Both the position numbers and the translations under genes were made by a program. Positions 1 to 7,098 of a stretch of 64,000 bases of DNA are shown here, piece by piece. This DNA is from a bacterium (GTDB taxonomy: Bacteria; Vulcanimicrobiota; Vulcanimicrobiia; Vulcanimicrobiales; Vulcanimicrobiaceae): NCBI GenBank assembly GCA_021790935.1, contig JAJYFL010000012.1:1-64000 (forward strand), given 5' to 3'. The stretch's first letter is position 1. Each line of letters opens with the position of its first letter. Below the pieces are notes generated by a model. That model was not told where the DNA came from. It ran no database searches and worked only from the letters and a program-made list of their open reading frames with translations.

Positions 1-125
1 CCGCGGTCTACAAAGTCACGCCGGCCGCCGTCGGCACCTGTCAGATCACGATCACCGGCGGCAGCGGCAAGACCGCGACCGTGGGTGTGACGGTCACGAG
101 CACGAGCGTCGGCGGCATTCAGTAA
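1..125 (+). CDS. 3' end of an unrecognised gene (cut by window edge)
   Basis: The reading frame starting at base 3 stays open from the window edge to TAA at 123-125. It encodes a Gly/Thr/Val-rich tail (ITGGSGKTATVGVTVTST) that looks like the last beta-strands of a secreted beta-sandwich or Ig-like protein. The family cannot be named from 40 residues. It matters because near-identical scraps of this tail recur at 1842-1912 and, decayed, at 3899-3945. This shows that the end of the gene was included in the tandem duplication of the lipoprotein gene downstream. The next start codon is only 14 bases away, so both genes may share a transcript. Confidence 0.6.
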   Translation, partial: AVYKVTPAAVGTCQITITGGSGKTATVGVTVTSTSVGGIQ

Positions 126-1053
126 CAGGAGAAGAGGATATGGCTTCGCATGGGCTTCGGTTTCTCGGCGTACTGATCGCCGCAGCGTTGCTCGCAGGCT
201 GCGCCGGCGGCTCGCATGGCTCCTCGGTGCTGCCGGCGAGCCCAACGACCAACGGAAAGGGCACCGGCACGGCGGTCTTCGTCATCAACGTTCCGCAGCA
301 GAACGCGTCGTCGGCATCCCGCTCGGCCACGAGCGTGCGGACGAAGGGGGTGCGGCCGCAGTACCTCTCGACCGCGACGCAGTCGATCGTGATTGCGATC
401 AGCGGTCCGACGACCGTCAACGAGACGGCCGGCCTCACCGTGAACAGCAGCGGATGCACCAGCTCGCTCGCCTCGACGATCTGCACGCTCACCGTTCCGG
501 GGCTTCAGGCCGGCAGCTACACCGCGACCCTGACGACCTACGACGGCTATACCTCCGGGACCAACACGGCGACCGGCAACGTCCTCTCCGCGGCGCAGGC
601 GATTGCGTTTACGATTACCGCCGGGCAGAGCAACACCATCAACATCTCCCTCTCGGGCGTTCCGGTAAGCACGATCGTCATCCCGGCCGGCGTCATCACC
701 GTAGGCAACGCCAGCGGCGGTTACGATCTGTTTGGTCAGGGCGCGCACGCGTTCGTCGTCGAGTCGCTCGACGCCGACGGCAACATCATCGCCGGCGCCG
801 GCGCGCCGCTGTTCAGCATCGGTGCCGTTTCCGGCTCGCTTTCGCCCGTCACCACTTCGCCGTCGAGCGGCTCGACGACGAGCGCATCGGCGCCGAACTC
901 GTTCACGGTAACGCCGCCGACGACGTTCGCGAGCACCACCGCGTCGTTCACGGTGACGCCGACTTTCACCGGTCAGGCAACCGACGGTTGCACGCAGACC
1001 GGCGCTAACTGCGCCCCGGTGACCGTAACGGTCGACATGAAGTATCTGGCGCG
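53..1053 (+). repeat. Long direct repeat, copy 1 (partner 1842-2842)
   Basis: About 1 kb that includes the tail of the upstream gene, the ribosome binding site and the first ~305 codons of the lipoprotein gene is repeated at 1842-2842 with a constant offset of 1789 bases and no net indel over its length. Identity is very high except for a diverged patch around 665-735. It ends just where the propeller blades begin, at the codons for KYLA. Confidence 0.85.
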
Positions 1054-1837
1054 GGCGCTCTTCGTTACGAACTATAACAACAACACGGTGACGGAGTACG
1101 CGCCGCCCTACACCAACGCGCCGATAGCGACCATCTCGAAATCCGTGAGCGGTCCCGCGGGTCTGGCATTCGACTCCTCCGGCAATCTCTTTGTCGCGAA
1201 CTACGGCATCGCTACGGTGACGGAGTACGCGCCGCCCTACACCGGCGCGCCGACGACGCCCATCTCGAGCGGCCTGACCCATGCGAACAATCTGGCATTC
1301 GACTCCTCCGACGATCTCTTCGTTTCGGACGACTATGGCAACGTGACGGAGTACGCATCGCCCTACACCAACGCGCCGATGGCGACCATCTCGAACTCCG
1401 TGAACACTCCCGAGGGTCTGACATTCGATTCCTCCGGCGATCTCTTCGTCGCGAACTACTGGAGTGGCACGATGGAGTACGCGTACCCCTACACCAACGC
1501 GCCGATAGCGACCATCTCGAACGGCGCGTCTGGGGTCGATGGTCTGGCATTCGACTCATCCGGCGATCTCTTCGTCACGAATCACGGCGCCTGGACCGTG
1601 ACGGAGTACGCGCCGCCCTTCAGCAACACGAGCGCGCCGATAGCGACCATCTCGAACGGCGTGAACGGGCCCGAAGGTCTGGCACTCGACTCCTCTGGCA
1701 ATCTCTTCGTCGCGAACAACGGCGCCTCCACCGTGACGGAGTACGCACCACCCTTCAGCAACACGAGCGCGCCGATGGCTACCATCACGAACTCCGTGAA
1801 CGGTCCCGCTGGTCTGGCGATATTGAAGCAGCCATGA
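140..1837 (+). CDS. Beta-propeller (NHL/YVTN-like) lipoprotein, paralogue 1
   Basis: Predicted secreted lipoprotein of 565 residues. The N-terminus has a short positive stretch, a hydrophobic helix and a lipobox LAGC (Cys about residue 21). Residues ~40-300 form a Thr/Ser/Ala-rich region with strand-like repeats that resembles Ig-type domains. Residues ~305-565 hold six blades of about 43 residues on the pattern LFVANxxxxTVTEYAPP followed by NAPIATISN and GLAFDSSGN, as in NHL/YVTN/SMP-30-like propellers. The start is supported by GGAGAAGAGG at 127-136. No catalytic residues are recognised, so a binding or envelope structural role is only a guess. The next gene is its paralogue, nearly identical up to residue ~305 and mosaic afterwards. 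Confidence 0.85.
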   Translation: MASHGLRFLGVLIAAALLAGCAGGSHGSSVLPASPTTNGKGTGTAVFVINVPQQNASSASRSATSVRTKGVRPQYLSTATQSIVIAISGPTTVNETAGLTVNSSGCTSSLASTICTLTVPGLQAGSYTATLTTYDGYTSGTNTATGNVLSAAQAIAFTITAGQSNTINISLSGVPVSTIVIPAGVITVGNASGGYDLFGQGAHAFVVESLDADGNIIAGAGAPLFSIGAVSGSLSPVTTSPSSGSTTSASAPNSFTVTPPTTFASTTASFTVTPTFTGQATDGCTQTGANCAPVTVTVDMKYLARALFVTNYNNNTVTEYAPPYTNAPIATISKSVSGPAGLAFDSSGNLFVANYGIATVTEYAPPYTGAPTTPISSGLTHANNLAFDSSDDLFVSDDYGNVTEYASPYTNAPMATISNSVNTPEGLTFDSSGDLFVANYWSGTMEYAYPYTNAPIATISNGASGVDGLAFDSSGDLFVTNHGAWTVTEYAPPFSNTSAPIATISNGVNGPEGLALDSSGNLFVANNGASTVTEYAPPFSNTSAPMATITNSVNGPAGLAILKQP

Positions 1838-1841
1838 CCTG

Positions 1842-1912
1842 CACCGGCGGCAGCGGCAAGACTGCGACCGTGGGCGTCACGGTCACGAGCACGAGCGTCG
1901 GGATTCAAGTAA
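1842..1912 (+). pseudogene. Remnant of the upstream gene's 3' end between the paralogues
   Basis: Immediately after the stop of the first lipoprotein gene, about 70 bases match 53-125, the tail of the gene at the window start. One frame still encodes TGGSGKTATVGVTVTSTSVG. There is no start codon and the upstream part is missing. It is a duplication scar and not a gene. The copied ribosome binding site after it (AAAGGAGAAGAGG, 1915-1927) serves the second paralogue. Confidence 0.75.
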
Positions 1913-2842
1913 CAAAGGAGAAGAGGATATGACTTCGCAGGGGTTTCGGTTTCTCGGCGTACTGGCCGCCGCGGCGTTACTCGCAGGCTGCGCCGGCGGA
2001 CCCCACGGCTCCTCGGTGCTGCCGACGAGTCCAACGACCAACGGAAAGGGCACCGGCACGGCCGTCTTCGTCATCAACGTTCCGCAGCAGAGCGCGTCGT
2101 CGGCGTCCCGCTCGGCCACGAGCGTGCGGACGAAGGGGGTGCGGCCGCAGTACCTCTCGACCGCGACGCAGTCGATCGTCATCGCGATCAACGGTCCGAC
2201 GACCGTCAACGAGACGGCCGGCCTCACCGTCAACAGCAGCGGATGCACCAGCTCGCTCGCCTCGACGATCTGCACGCTGACGGTTCCGGGGCTTCAGGCC
2301 GGCAGCTACACCGCGACCCTGACGACCTACGACGGCTATACCTCCGGAACGAACACGGCGACCGGCAACGTCCTCTCCGCGGCGCAGGCGATTGCGTTCA
2401 CCATTACCGCCGGGCAGAGCAATACCATCAACATCGCCCTCGCGGGCGTTCCGGCGAGCACGGTCGTCGTTCCGGCGGACTCAAACAGCTCCGCGAACGG
2501 TAGCGGCGGTTACGACATCATCGGCCAAGGAGCGCACGCGTTCGTCGTCGAGTCGCTCGACGCCGACGGCAACATCATCGCCGGTGCCGGCGCGCCGCTG
2601 TTCAGCATCGGTGCCGTTTCCGGCTCGCTTTCGCCCGTCACCACCTCGCCGTCGAGCGGCTCGACGACGAGCGCATCGGCGCCGAACTCGTTTACGGTAA
2701 CGCCGCCGGCGACGTTCGCGACCACCACCGCGTCGTTCACCGTGGCACCGACCTTCACCGGTCAGGCGACGGACGGCTGCACGCAGACCGGCGCTAACTG
2801 CGCCCCGGTGACCGTCACGGTCGACATGAAGTATCTGGCGCT
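1842..2842 (+). repeat. Long direct repeat, copy 2 (partner 53-1053)
   Basis: Second copy of the 1-kb duplicated segment. It carries the remnant tail of the upstream gene, the ribosome binding site and the first ~305 codons of the second lipoprotein gene. The patch at about 2454-2524 differs strongly from copy 1 (VIPAGVITVGNAS against VVPADSNSSANGS), in contrast to the near identity around it. Confidence 0.85.
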
Positions 2843-3635
2843 GCTCTTCGTCGCGAACTACAACAACAGCAACGTGACGGAGTACGCATTGCCCGATACC
2901 AACGACGCCGCGCCGATAGCGGTCATCGGGATCGGCGTGGCCAGTCCCGATGGTCTAGCATTCGACTCCTCCGGCAATCTCTTCGTCGCGAACGACACCA
3001 ACCCCAGCACCGTGACGGAGTACGCGCCGCCCTTCTCCAACTCCAGCGCGCCGACGGCGACCATCTCGAACTCCGTGAACTATCCCTGGTTTCTCGCGTT
3101 CGATTCCTCCGGCAAGCTCTTCGTTACGGACAATGCCAACAGCACCGTGACGGAGTACGCACCGCCCTACACCGGCGCGCCGACGACCATCTCGAACTCC
3201 TCCGTGTCCCGTCCCACAGGTCTGGCATTCGACTCCTCCGGCAATCTCTTCGTCGCGAACTACTACAACGGCAACGTGACGGAGTACGCGCCGCCCTTCT
3301 CCAACACGAGCCCTGCGACGGCGATCATCTCGACCGGCGTGAACAATCCCCGGGGTCTCGCATTCGATTCCTCCGGCCATCTCTTCGTTGCGAATAACAA
3401 CGGCAACGTGACGGAGTACGCATCGCCCTACACCGGCGCGCCGATCGCGACCATCTCGAACGGCGTGAACTGGGCTCCCGTAGGTCTGGCATTCGACTCC
3501 TCCGGCAATCTCTTCGTCGGGAACGGTGGCGTGTTGGAGTACGCGCCGCCCTTCTCCAACACGAGCGCGCCGATAGCGACCATCTCGAACGGCGCGGGCG
3601 GTGCCGCTGGCGTGGCGATATTGGAACAGCCGTGA
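1929..3635 (+). CDS. Beta-propeller (NHL/YVTN-like) lipoprotein, paralogue 2
   Basis: Predicted lipoprotein of 568 residues and tandem paralogue of the preceding gene. The signal peptide and lipobox (LLAGC) are the same, as is the Thr/Ser-rich domain up to residue ~300. Six C-terminal blades follow, with the same consensus (TEYAPPFSNTSAPIATISN, GLAFDSSGNLFVAN) but in different order and detail. It ends in VAILEQP, against LAILKQP in paralogue 1. ATG is preceded by AAAGGAGAAGAGG. Sequence-level blade shuffling or gene conversion is likely because the repeat units are nearly interchangeable. Function unknown: extracytoplasmic beta-propeller, ligand not predictable. Confidence 0.85.
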   Translation: MTSQGFRFLGVLAAAALLAGCAGGPHGSSVLPTSPTTNGKGTGTAVFVINVPQQSASSASRSATSVRTKGVRPQYLSTATQSIVIAINGPTTVNETAGLTVNSSGCTSSLASTICTLTVPGLQAGSYTATLTTYDGYTSGTNTATGNVLSAAQAIAFTITAGQSNTINIALAGVPASTVVVPADSNSSANGSGGYDIIGQGAHAFVVESLDADGNIIAGAGAPLFSIGAVSGSLSPVTTSPSSGSTTSASAPNSFTVTPPATFATTTASFTVAPTFTGQATDGCTQTGANCAPVTVTVDMKYLALLFVANYNNSNVTEYALPDTNDAAPIAVIGIGVASPDGLAFDSSGNLFVANDTNPSTVTEYAPPFSNSSAPTATISNSVNYPWFLAFDSSGKLFVTDNANSTVTEYAPPYTGAPTTISNSSVSRPTGLAFDSSGNLFVANYYNGNVTEYAPPFSNTSPATAIISTGVNNPRGLAFDSSGHLFVANNNGNVTEYASPYTGAPIATISNGVNWAPVGLAFDSSGNLFVGNGGVLEYAPPFSNTSAPIATISNGAGGAAGVAILEQP

Positions 3636-3886
3636 CGTACCCAACGACGCGCACTATCGGGAAGATCGCGCCAAGCGGAGCATCACCGAGTATCCGAGCG
3701 GAGCACCTCAGGACGGCATCACTATCGGGAAACTCGTCCCCTGACCGTCGCGCTGGTTCCATCGGCGATCTCTTCGTCGGGAACTTGGCCGACGGCGACA
3801 TCACCAGCACGGTGACGGAGTACGCGCCGCCCTACACCAGCGCGCCGGCGGCTACCATGGGCCTGGCGAAACTGGAGCAGCCATGA
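3636..3886 (+). pseudogene. Decayed third copy of the propeller lipoprotein gene
   Basis: This stretch keeps pieces of propeller blades but no signal peptide and no complete frame. One frame around 3675-3742 reads SITEYPSGAPQDG and runs into TGA. Another frame, from about 3763, reads GDLFVGNLADGD then STVTEYAPPYTSAPAATMG and ends LAKLEQP plus TGA, the same tail as both intact paralogues. A formal 84-codon frame can be drawn from a GTG overlapping the previous stop, but its first 45 codons are not propeller-like. I read it as a frameshifted, N-terminally deleted third paralogue. Confidence 0.6.
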
Positions 3887-3898
3887 GATGCCTCGGAT

Positions 3899-3945
3899 CA
3901 TCACCGGCAGCAGCGGTAAGCAGGCGATCGTCGACGCGACGCTAC
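3899..3945 (+). pseudogene. Second decayed remnant of the upstream gene's 3' end
   Basis: After the stop of the decayed third copy, the bases encode ITGSSGKQAIVDAT, clearly related to ITGGSGKTATVGVT at the window start and at 1842-1912. Its position relative to the propeller tail is the same as in copy 1. This indicates that the duplicated unit was present at least three times. Nothing else is recognisable up to 4111. Confidence 0.5.
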
Positions 3946-4111
3946 CAGCTGTGGCACGCCGTAGCGCGGACCGAACGTTGCTAGCACGCTGAGGATCGCG
4001 CCCGACCATCCATGTCGCGATCTCGGCGTTGGCCGAGAACCAGAGGCCGAAGAGCTGCCGCGGATTGCCGTGGCGCTGTGCGGGCGGAACGTATTCGATG
4101 CCGGTCGGTAC

Positions 4112-4687
4112 TCACGCGGCGGCGTGCAGATCGGCGCTGGTCGCGAAGCGCGCGCCGGCGGTCTCCATCGCTTGCAATGCGGCGGCTTCGTCGCCCGGCT
4201 GCGCGTTGACGGCGGCGATCGCGTCGGTCAGCACGACGGTTGCAAAGCCGTGGCCGGCCGCTGCGATCGCGGTCTCCTTCACGCAGTAGTCGGTCGCGAG
4301 CCCGCAGATGAAGACGCGATCGACGCCGCGCGCGCGCAACCGCGCCGCGAGATCCGTGCCGGCGAATCCGCTGTACCCGTCGGTCGCGGGATCGGTGCCT
4401 TTGTCGACGATCTCACCGATTCGGTCCAGCGGCAGGAGCGGCGAGAAGGCGGCGCCGTGCGAACCGGCCACGCAGTGCTCCGGCCACGGCCCGCCCTGGG
4501 CTTGAAAGGAGCTGTGGTGCGGCGGGTGCCAGTCGCGCGTTGCAAAGACGTGCGCGAAGAGCGGCATCACGCGGCCGACCGGTTCGAAGATGCGCTCTCC
4601 CTCACCGACCGGCAATGCGCCGCCCGGCAAGAAATCGTTCTGCGGGTCTACGACGACGAGCGCGTCGGTCGGCCGGATCGCGTACAT
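4112..4687 (-). CDS. pncA: Nicotinamidase (isochorismatase-fold amidohydrolase)
   Basis: A 191-residue protein, the usual nicotinamidase length, that hydrolyses nicotinamide to nicotinate and ammonia in NAD salvage. The catalytic Asp lies in VVVDPQNDFLPGG (Asp14), the Lys in VDKGTDP and the nucleophilic Cys in GLATDYCVKETA. Metal ligands fit ATRDWHPPHH. I chose ATG at 4687 because GAGGAG precedes it at the right distance and the family begins just before the first beta-strand. The frame remains open upstream to 4912 but without family similarity. The gene stands alone, divergent from the lipoprotein gene at 4985. Confidence 0.92.
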   Translation of the reverse strand: MYAIRPTDALVVVDPQNDFLPGGALPVGEGERIFEPVGRVMPLFAHVFATRDWHPPHHSSFQAQGGPWPEHCVAGSHGAAFSPLLPLDRIGEIVDKGTDPATDGYSGFAGTDLAARLRARGVDRVFICGLATDYCVKETAIAAAGHGFATVVLTDAIAAVNAQPGDEAAALQAMETAGARFATSADLHAAA

Positions 4688-4729
4688 CTCTCCTCTACTG
4701 CCACCTAATAGCGCAAGCAGGGGTATTGC

Positions 4730-4770
4730 GGGACGAGGTGCGGAGTCCCCTTGGCTGCGTTGCCTTTTCA
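4730..4770 (+). repeat. Short intergenic repeat element, copy 1
   Basis: GGGACGAGGTGCG, then GAGTCCCCTTGG, then CTGCGTTGCC. A second copy lies at 9937-9979 with a 12-base identical core (GAGTCCCCTTGG) and similar flanks. GGGAC (4730-4734) can pair with GTCCC (4745-4749). Both copies sit in intergenic DNA upstream of a plus-strand gene. It could be a promoter element, a structured leader or a dispersed repeat. The remainder of 4688-4984 shows no gene. Confidence 0.45.
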
Positions 4771-4984
4771 ACCCGGTGCGGCCAAGCGCTTCTCCCGCCT
4801 GTCGTGCAGGGAGTCCTCCGACGTCATCGATGACCGGGGTTCTGACGTCACGCATCGCGCACGCGGCGAGATGCGTGCCTGGAGGCTCGCGGGACGCTAG
4901 CGGGACGGTCACACTTCATCATGATTCTGCAGAGGCGGCCTATGGAGGTCGCGTACTCGACTTTTTCGCAGAGGAGCAGTGATC

Positions 4985-6907
4985 ATGAATAGGAAGTTTT
5001 CGATAGTGATGCGGGGCGCCGCGCCCCTGATTGCGCTTGCGTCGCTGGCGGTAATCGCCGCCTGCGGACCTCCGCCCGGAGCAGCGGTCACGCCCGCACC
5101 GAAGCACTTGCGCCAGTTGTTTGTCGCGGAGCGCGGACTAAACCAGGTTGCCGTGCTCGATCCGTCCACAGGCGGGGTGATTCGCACGATTCCAGTCGGA
5201 AAAGAGCCGACCAAGCTCTCGTACGATGGGGACGCGCACGTGCTCTGGGTCGCCAACGCTGGTTCGGGCACGGTCAATGCGATCGATCCCAAGACCGACA
5301 CGGTCGTTGCAACGATCACCGTCGGCAGCGATCCGGAATGGATCGACGCGGCGCAGTCCGGGGGACTCGTCTACGTCGCAAATCACGGTTCGCAATCCGT
5401 TTCGATGATCGATAAAACGACCGAGACGCTCTTCCGTACGTATAAGACGGCGGCTACCCCCTTCATGGTGTACGCCGGCGTCTACGAAATGATCTCTGAG
5501 AGCAACGGCGAGGTAGAGTTCTACGATGAATATTCTACGAAATCGCCTCCGAACGTCACGCTGGCAAACGGGCTCCTCGGGGCCGCGTTCACGAATCCCG
5601 GTCTGGCCTGTCAGGACCCAGCTTACGTGTTCTTCTATACGCAGGACGGCGTCGTGTCGCAATACTCGTCAGCTTGCGGCGCGCTTCCGATCACGAACGT
5701 CGGGCATTACACACTCGCACCGGGCAACGGCACGATCGTTGCGGACAATTCGGAGGGTTGGCAATCCGACGTGTTCGTTCTGAACGACACGACCAACACC
5801 GTGACGGACATTGACGCCATGCATAGCCAGGTATCCTTCACCGCTGCGGTCGGCAAAGCGCCAAGAGGCGTTGATTTCGGCTATTCTACAACGACGAACA
5901 TGGTTTACTTCGTGGCGGATTCGGGCGACGATACCGTCGATCTCTTGAACACAGCCACCGGTGCGGTACAGGACAGGTACACGCTATCTCCGGGCGCGCA
6001 GCCCTACGATGTCGAGTACGTCGACGTAACGCTCCCTGCGCCGTCACCGAAACCATCTCCCAGTCCAACCCCGACGGCCACGCCGACGATTGCACCGACC
6101 GCCACGCCGACGCCGACGACGCACTTGTACGTGGCGAACGGCAGTGCCGGCAACGTGCTGGAGTACACCGCGCCGTTCAGCTCGTCCAGCGCACCGAGCG
6201 TCAACGTGCAGATCGGCGGTAACATCTGGGGCGTCGCCTCGGACAGCCAGTACGTCGCCGTGGAGGACAGCACCGGGTACATCTATATCTTCAACGCGCC
6301 GCTCACCTCCGGGTCCTCGCCAGTCGCCCAGTTCCAGCAGTTCCAAGGCGGTGTTGGTGGCGCCCAACTGCTCTTCGATTCGAACGGCAACCTCTACACC
6401 GGTACGCAAGGCAGCATGGTGTTTGAGTACTCGCCGCCGTTCAGCAACGCAAGCACACCGTCGAAGACGATCAACGGCGACAACACTTCATTCTCGCTCG
6501 CGATGGACTACCTCGGCAATCTCTACGTAGGCAACCTGGGCATGAACCAGATGGACGTATTCGCATCACCATATACGAGTGCGCCGACCACCGTGACCGC
6601 TCCGGGAACCTATGGGCTCGCATCGTACGCGACCTATCTGTTCGATGCGGATGCAATGGACGGCTTGGTCGATGTCTATAACTTGCCGATGAATGCGAGC
6701 AGCACTCCGGCGTACACAATCGCCAACACCGATCCGCATGCACTCGCCGTGGACGGAACGGGCACGCTGTATGTGGGGGACCAGCACGGCGGTAGCGGCA
6801 CGAGCTCGGTCGACGCGTACGCGCAGCCGCTTAGCGCCTCGAGCAAGGCGGCATACTCCATTACCAGCGGTTTGGTAGAACCGGTGGAACTCTGGCTCGG
6901 GCCATAA
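4985..6907 (+). CDS. Double beta-propeller lipoprotein (YVTN family plus related blades)
   Basis: Predicted lipoprotein of 640 residues. The signal helix ends in a VIAAC lipobox. Residues ~45-345 carry YVTN-type blades (LFVAERGLNQVAVLDPSTG, LWVANAGSGTVNAIDP, VYVANHGSQSVSMID). A Pro/Thr/Ser linker of about 25 residues (PSPSPTPTATPT) follows. The C-terminal half has looser blades such as LYVANGSAGNVLEYTAPF and FEYSPPFSNAS, related to the blades of the tandem lipoproteins 1 kb upstream. GAGGAG at 4971-4976 favours ATG 4985 over the in-frame GTG at 4979. Function unknown; an envelope-anchored binding or scaffold protein is likely. The next gene, a regulator, is 191 bases away. Confidence 0.85.
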   Translation: MNRKFSIVMRGAAPLIALASLAVIAACGPPPGAAVTPAPKHLRQLFVAERGLNQVAVLDPSTGGVIRTIPVGKEPTKLSYDGDAHVLWVANAGSGTVNAIDPKTDTVVATITVGSDPEWIDAAQSGGLVYVANHGSQSVSMIDKTTETLFRTYKTAATPFMVYAGVYEMISESNGEVEFYDEYSTKSPPNVTLANGLLGAAFTNPGLACQDPAYVFFYTQDGVVSQYSSACGALPITNVGHYTLAPGNGTIVADNSEGWQSDVFVLNDTTNTVTDIDAMHSQVSFTAAVGKAPRGVDFGYSTTTNMVYFVADSGDDTVDLLNTATGAVQDRYTLSPGAQPYDVEYVDVTLPAPSPKPSPSPTPTATPTIAPTATPTPTTHLYVANGSAGNVLEYTAPFSSSSAPSVNVQIGGNIWGVASDSQYVAVEDSTGYIYIFNAPLTSGSSPVAQFQQFQGGVGGAQLLFDSNGNLYTGTQGSMVFEYSPPFSNASTPSKTINGDNTSFSLAMDYLGNLYVGNLGMNQMDVFASPYTSAPTTVTAPGTYGLASYATYLFDADAMDGLVDVYNLPMNASSTPAYTIANTDPHALAVDGTGTLYVGDQHGGSGTSSVDAYAQPLSASSKAAYSITSGLVEPVELWLGP

Positions 6908-6958
6908 CGGCATCGGCCCTACGTAGCCCATAACCTGTGCTCGCCGCGGCGAACACTC

Positions 6959-6992
6959 GCGGCGCCCCGCAACCTCTGCTGCGGGGCGCCGC
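6959..6992 (+). terminator. Perfect 13-bp GC hairpin after the lipoprotein gene
   Basis: GCGGCGCCCCGCA (6959-6971) pairs perfectly with TGCGGGGCGCCGC (6980-6992) around an 8-base loop. It lies 51 bases after the stop codon. No T-run follows, so it could be a terminator lacking the U tract or an mRNA 3'-end stabiliser. Confidence 0.6.
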
Positions 6993-6997
6993 ACCTT

Positions 6998-7011
6998 ATG
7001 ACTTTAGTCAT
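6998..7011. promoter_or_regulatory. Inverted repeat upstream of the SARP regulator (operator candidate)
   Basis: ATGACT-TT-AGTCAT is a perfect 6-bp dyad in an AT-richer stretch 88 bases before the regulator's ATG. A pair of AACGTT hexamers also lies nearer the start (about 7067-7089). Possible operator or autoregulatory site, by position only. Confidence 0.3.
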
Positions 7012-7098
7012 CATTAAGGGGTCTGCAGAGTAATACTTTAGTTTCTTTCCCGTCTAGCCGAGGAGTAACGTTCGCGACGAAGCAACGTTGCGGCTGGG

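Noticed and set aside
119-1282. Long antisense frames across the lipoprotein genes
   Set aside because: They repeat identically in both paralogues as shadows and have Arg-rich low-complexity products.
1054-3620. Direct repeats that might suggest a CRISPR array
   Set aside because: The ~129-base periodicity is coding propeller blades, in frame and without conserved spacers.
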